DNA of 64,000 nucleotides. Origin: Calliopsis andreniformis. Taxonomy: Eukaryota; Arthropoda; Insecta; Hymenoptera; Andrenidae. The notes beneath the pieces are model-generated. The model saw nothing but the letters and a program-made list of their open reading frames with translations, was not told the origin of the DNA and did not search any database. The stretch's first letter is position 1. Every line of letters starts with the position of its first letter. Made by a program: the position numbers and the translations under genes. Of this stretch, positions 62,890 through 64,000 are shown piece by piece. Location of the stretch: positions 6,364,961 to 6,428,960 of the forward strand of contig NC_135071.1 of NCBI RefSeq assembly GCF_051401765.1, given 5' to 3'.

Positions 62890-63420
62890 TTTCAACATTT
62901 GAATATTTAAACATTTAAAAATTTGAATATCTAGCAATTTAAAAAGTTGAGTATTTGAATAATTAAATATTGGAATATTGAGGAACTTCTATATTGGAAT
63001 ACTTTAGTATAAAGAAGTTCGAATATTATAATATTTGACAATTCTCAAGTATTTATATTTAAAGATATTTAAATATCCGAAGTTTGAAATATTAGGGTAA
63101 CTACATTCAAAAATTTAAAAATTTTTGAATTATCAAATATTTAAGTTTTTATAATCTTTAATTCAAAGATTTCCAAATTTTCCAATACTCAAGTTGTGAA
63201 TTTTTGTCATTCTTAGATGTTCTAATTTTTAAATATTCTAATGTAAGATTTTTTAAATATTTCATTACTTAAATAAAGTTTTAACTGTTTAAGTTTTTAA
63301 ATTTTCATCTTTTTAAATATTTAAATTTTCTTATATTAATATATTGAAATATTTAAGTATTCGAATTAATATACTTAAATATTCAAAATATTCAACTGTA
63401 CAAATTTTAAAAATTAGACC
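62890..63420. repeat. AT-word tract with G-type to C-type switch
   Basis: G-type words fill 62890-63110 (CATTTGAATATTTAAACATT). C-type words fill 63125-63420 (TTTCCAAATTTTCCAATACTC). The two halves face each other. Confidence 0.6.
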
Positions 63421-64000
63421 AAACAAAACGCAATTTAAAACAGAAATTAGTTGAAAGTACTTGAAAGCGAAGAAGATACAAATCTCAGATACGTATTTAA
63501 TTTCTTACAAATAGGTACGTTGTCTTGTCGCTGTAATTTCAAAATTGACTATGAACGACTTGCAATTATTTGCACATCTTTATGTTCGTATTTGAAATTC
63601 GAAAGGCGAATTCGTAACTCACGAAACACACAAATGAAGCACGTTGAAGTGAAACTCATTCCCCCAAACTATTATAATTCAAATATGTAATGAACCCATT
63701 AATGAGCTTCCAGCAAAGAAACATTGTACTACTTACAATTAGTATACACATCCACGCACCTCTTCGCAGTGAAGTCCATAAAACTGCTTCCCAATTAAAG
63801 TAGCCACATCAATTACAATAATTATCGGTCGTGTGTATCATTACGATAAAAAATTTACTTTCACCTTGTCCGATGTTAACGCGGCTCGTGTACGAGCATA
63901 ATTGCGAAGTGAATCTAATTAAACTTGAAGTATTCTATTTATTCACCTAAAAATCGCTCGTTACTGCAAAAACGTGTTTTTATTCTGTTTTTCTTGTTTT

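Noticed and set aside
1..64000. CRISPR array, operon or prokaryotic defence system
   Set aside because: No regularly spaced repeats or co-directional compact genes. Intron, poly(A) signal and transposons are those of an animal genome.

Overview
This is a 64 kb, AT-rich, gene-poor piece of an animal nuclear genome. The one protein-coding gene I can support is a NET-family zinc-finger gene of the noc/elbow type. It, together with arthropod-style mariner-like and TTAA-flanked elements, points to an insect. Hymenoptera is my best guess; the order is an inference and I cannot name a species.

Layout. The gene lies on the + strand at 44954-46992: a 29-codon first exon, a 620-bp phase-0 intron and a 443-codon terminal exon. 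Its 3' UTR runs to a poly(A) signal at 47910. About 45 kb upstream and 16 kb downstream contain no other convincing coding sequence. The longest other open frames are 60-141 codons with no recognisable domain, except two transposase remnants. This fits an isolated developmental transcription-factor gene inside a regulatory desert.

The non-coding DNA falls into three classes. (1) Transposon debris: two related mariner-like elements (18490-19108 and 56061-57244) and a third decayed transposase (about 10744-11345); several non-autonomous elements with terminal inverted repeats (4519-4710, 14925-15444, 17592-18027, 21273-21616, 37008-37505, 41678-42643, 50107-50515, 54871-55476); a long inverted-arm element (about 32045-33810); a solo LTR (3104-3879), two weaker LTR candidates and one tRNA-like SINE remnant. 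(2) At least sixteen AT-rich, low-complexity tracts built from degenerate TTTGAAAATTT-like words, with a local strand bias that flips in some tracts. (3) Islands of higher GC and higher complexity, free of recognisable transposons. These are candidates for cis-regulatory DNA of the noc/elbow gene, but nothing in a single sequence proves that.

I found no convincing intact tRNA, rRNA, CRISPR array or bacterial-type system. The most notable observations are the strand-switching AT-word tracts, a non-autonomous repeat family with three copies and a hAT-like target duplication, a duplicated ~90-bp module inside a putative regulatory island, paired Pumilio-type sites in the 3' UTR, and a 40-base poly(C) run lying between near-identical direct repeats.
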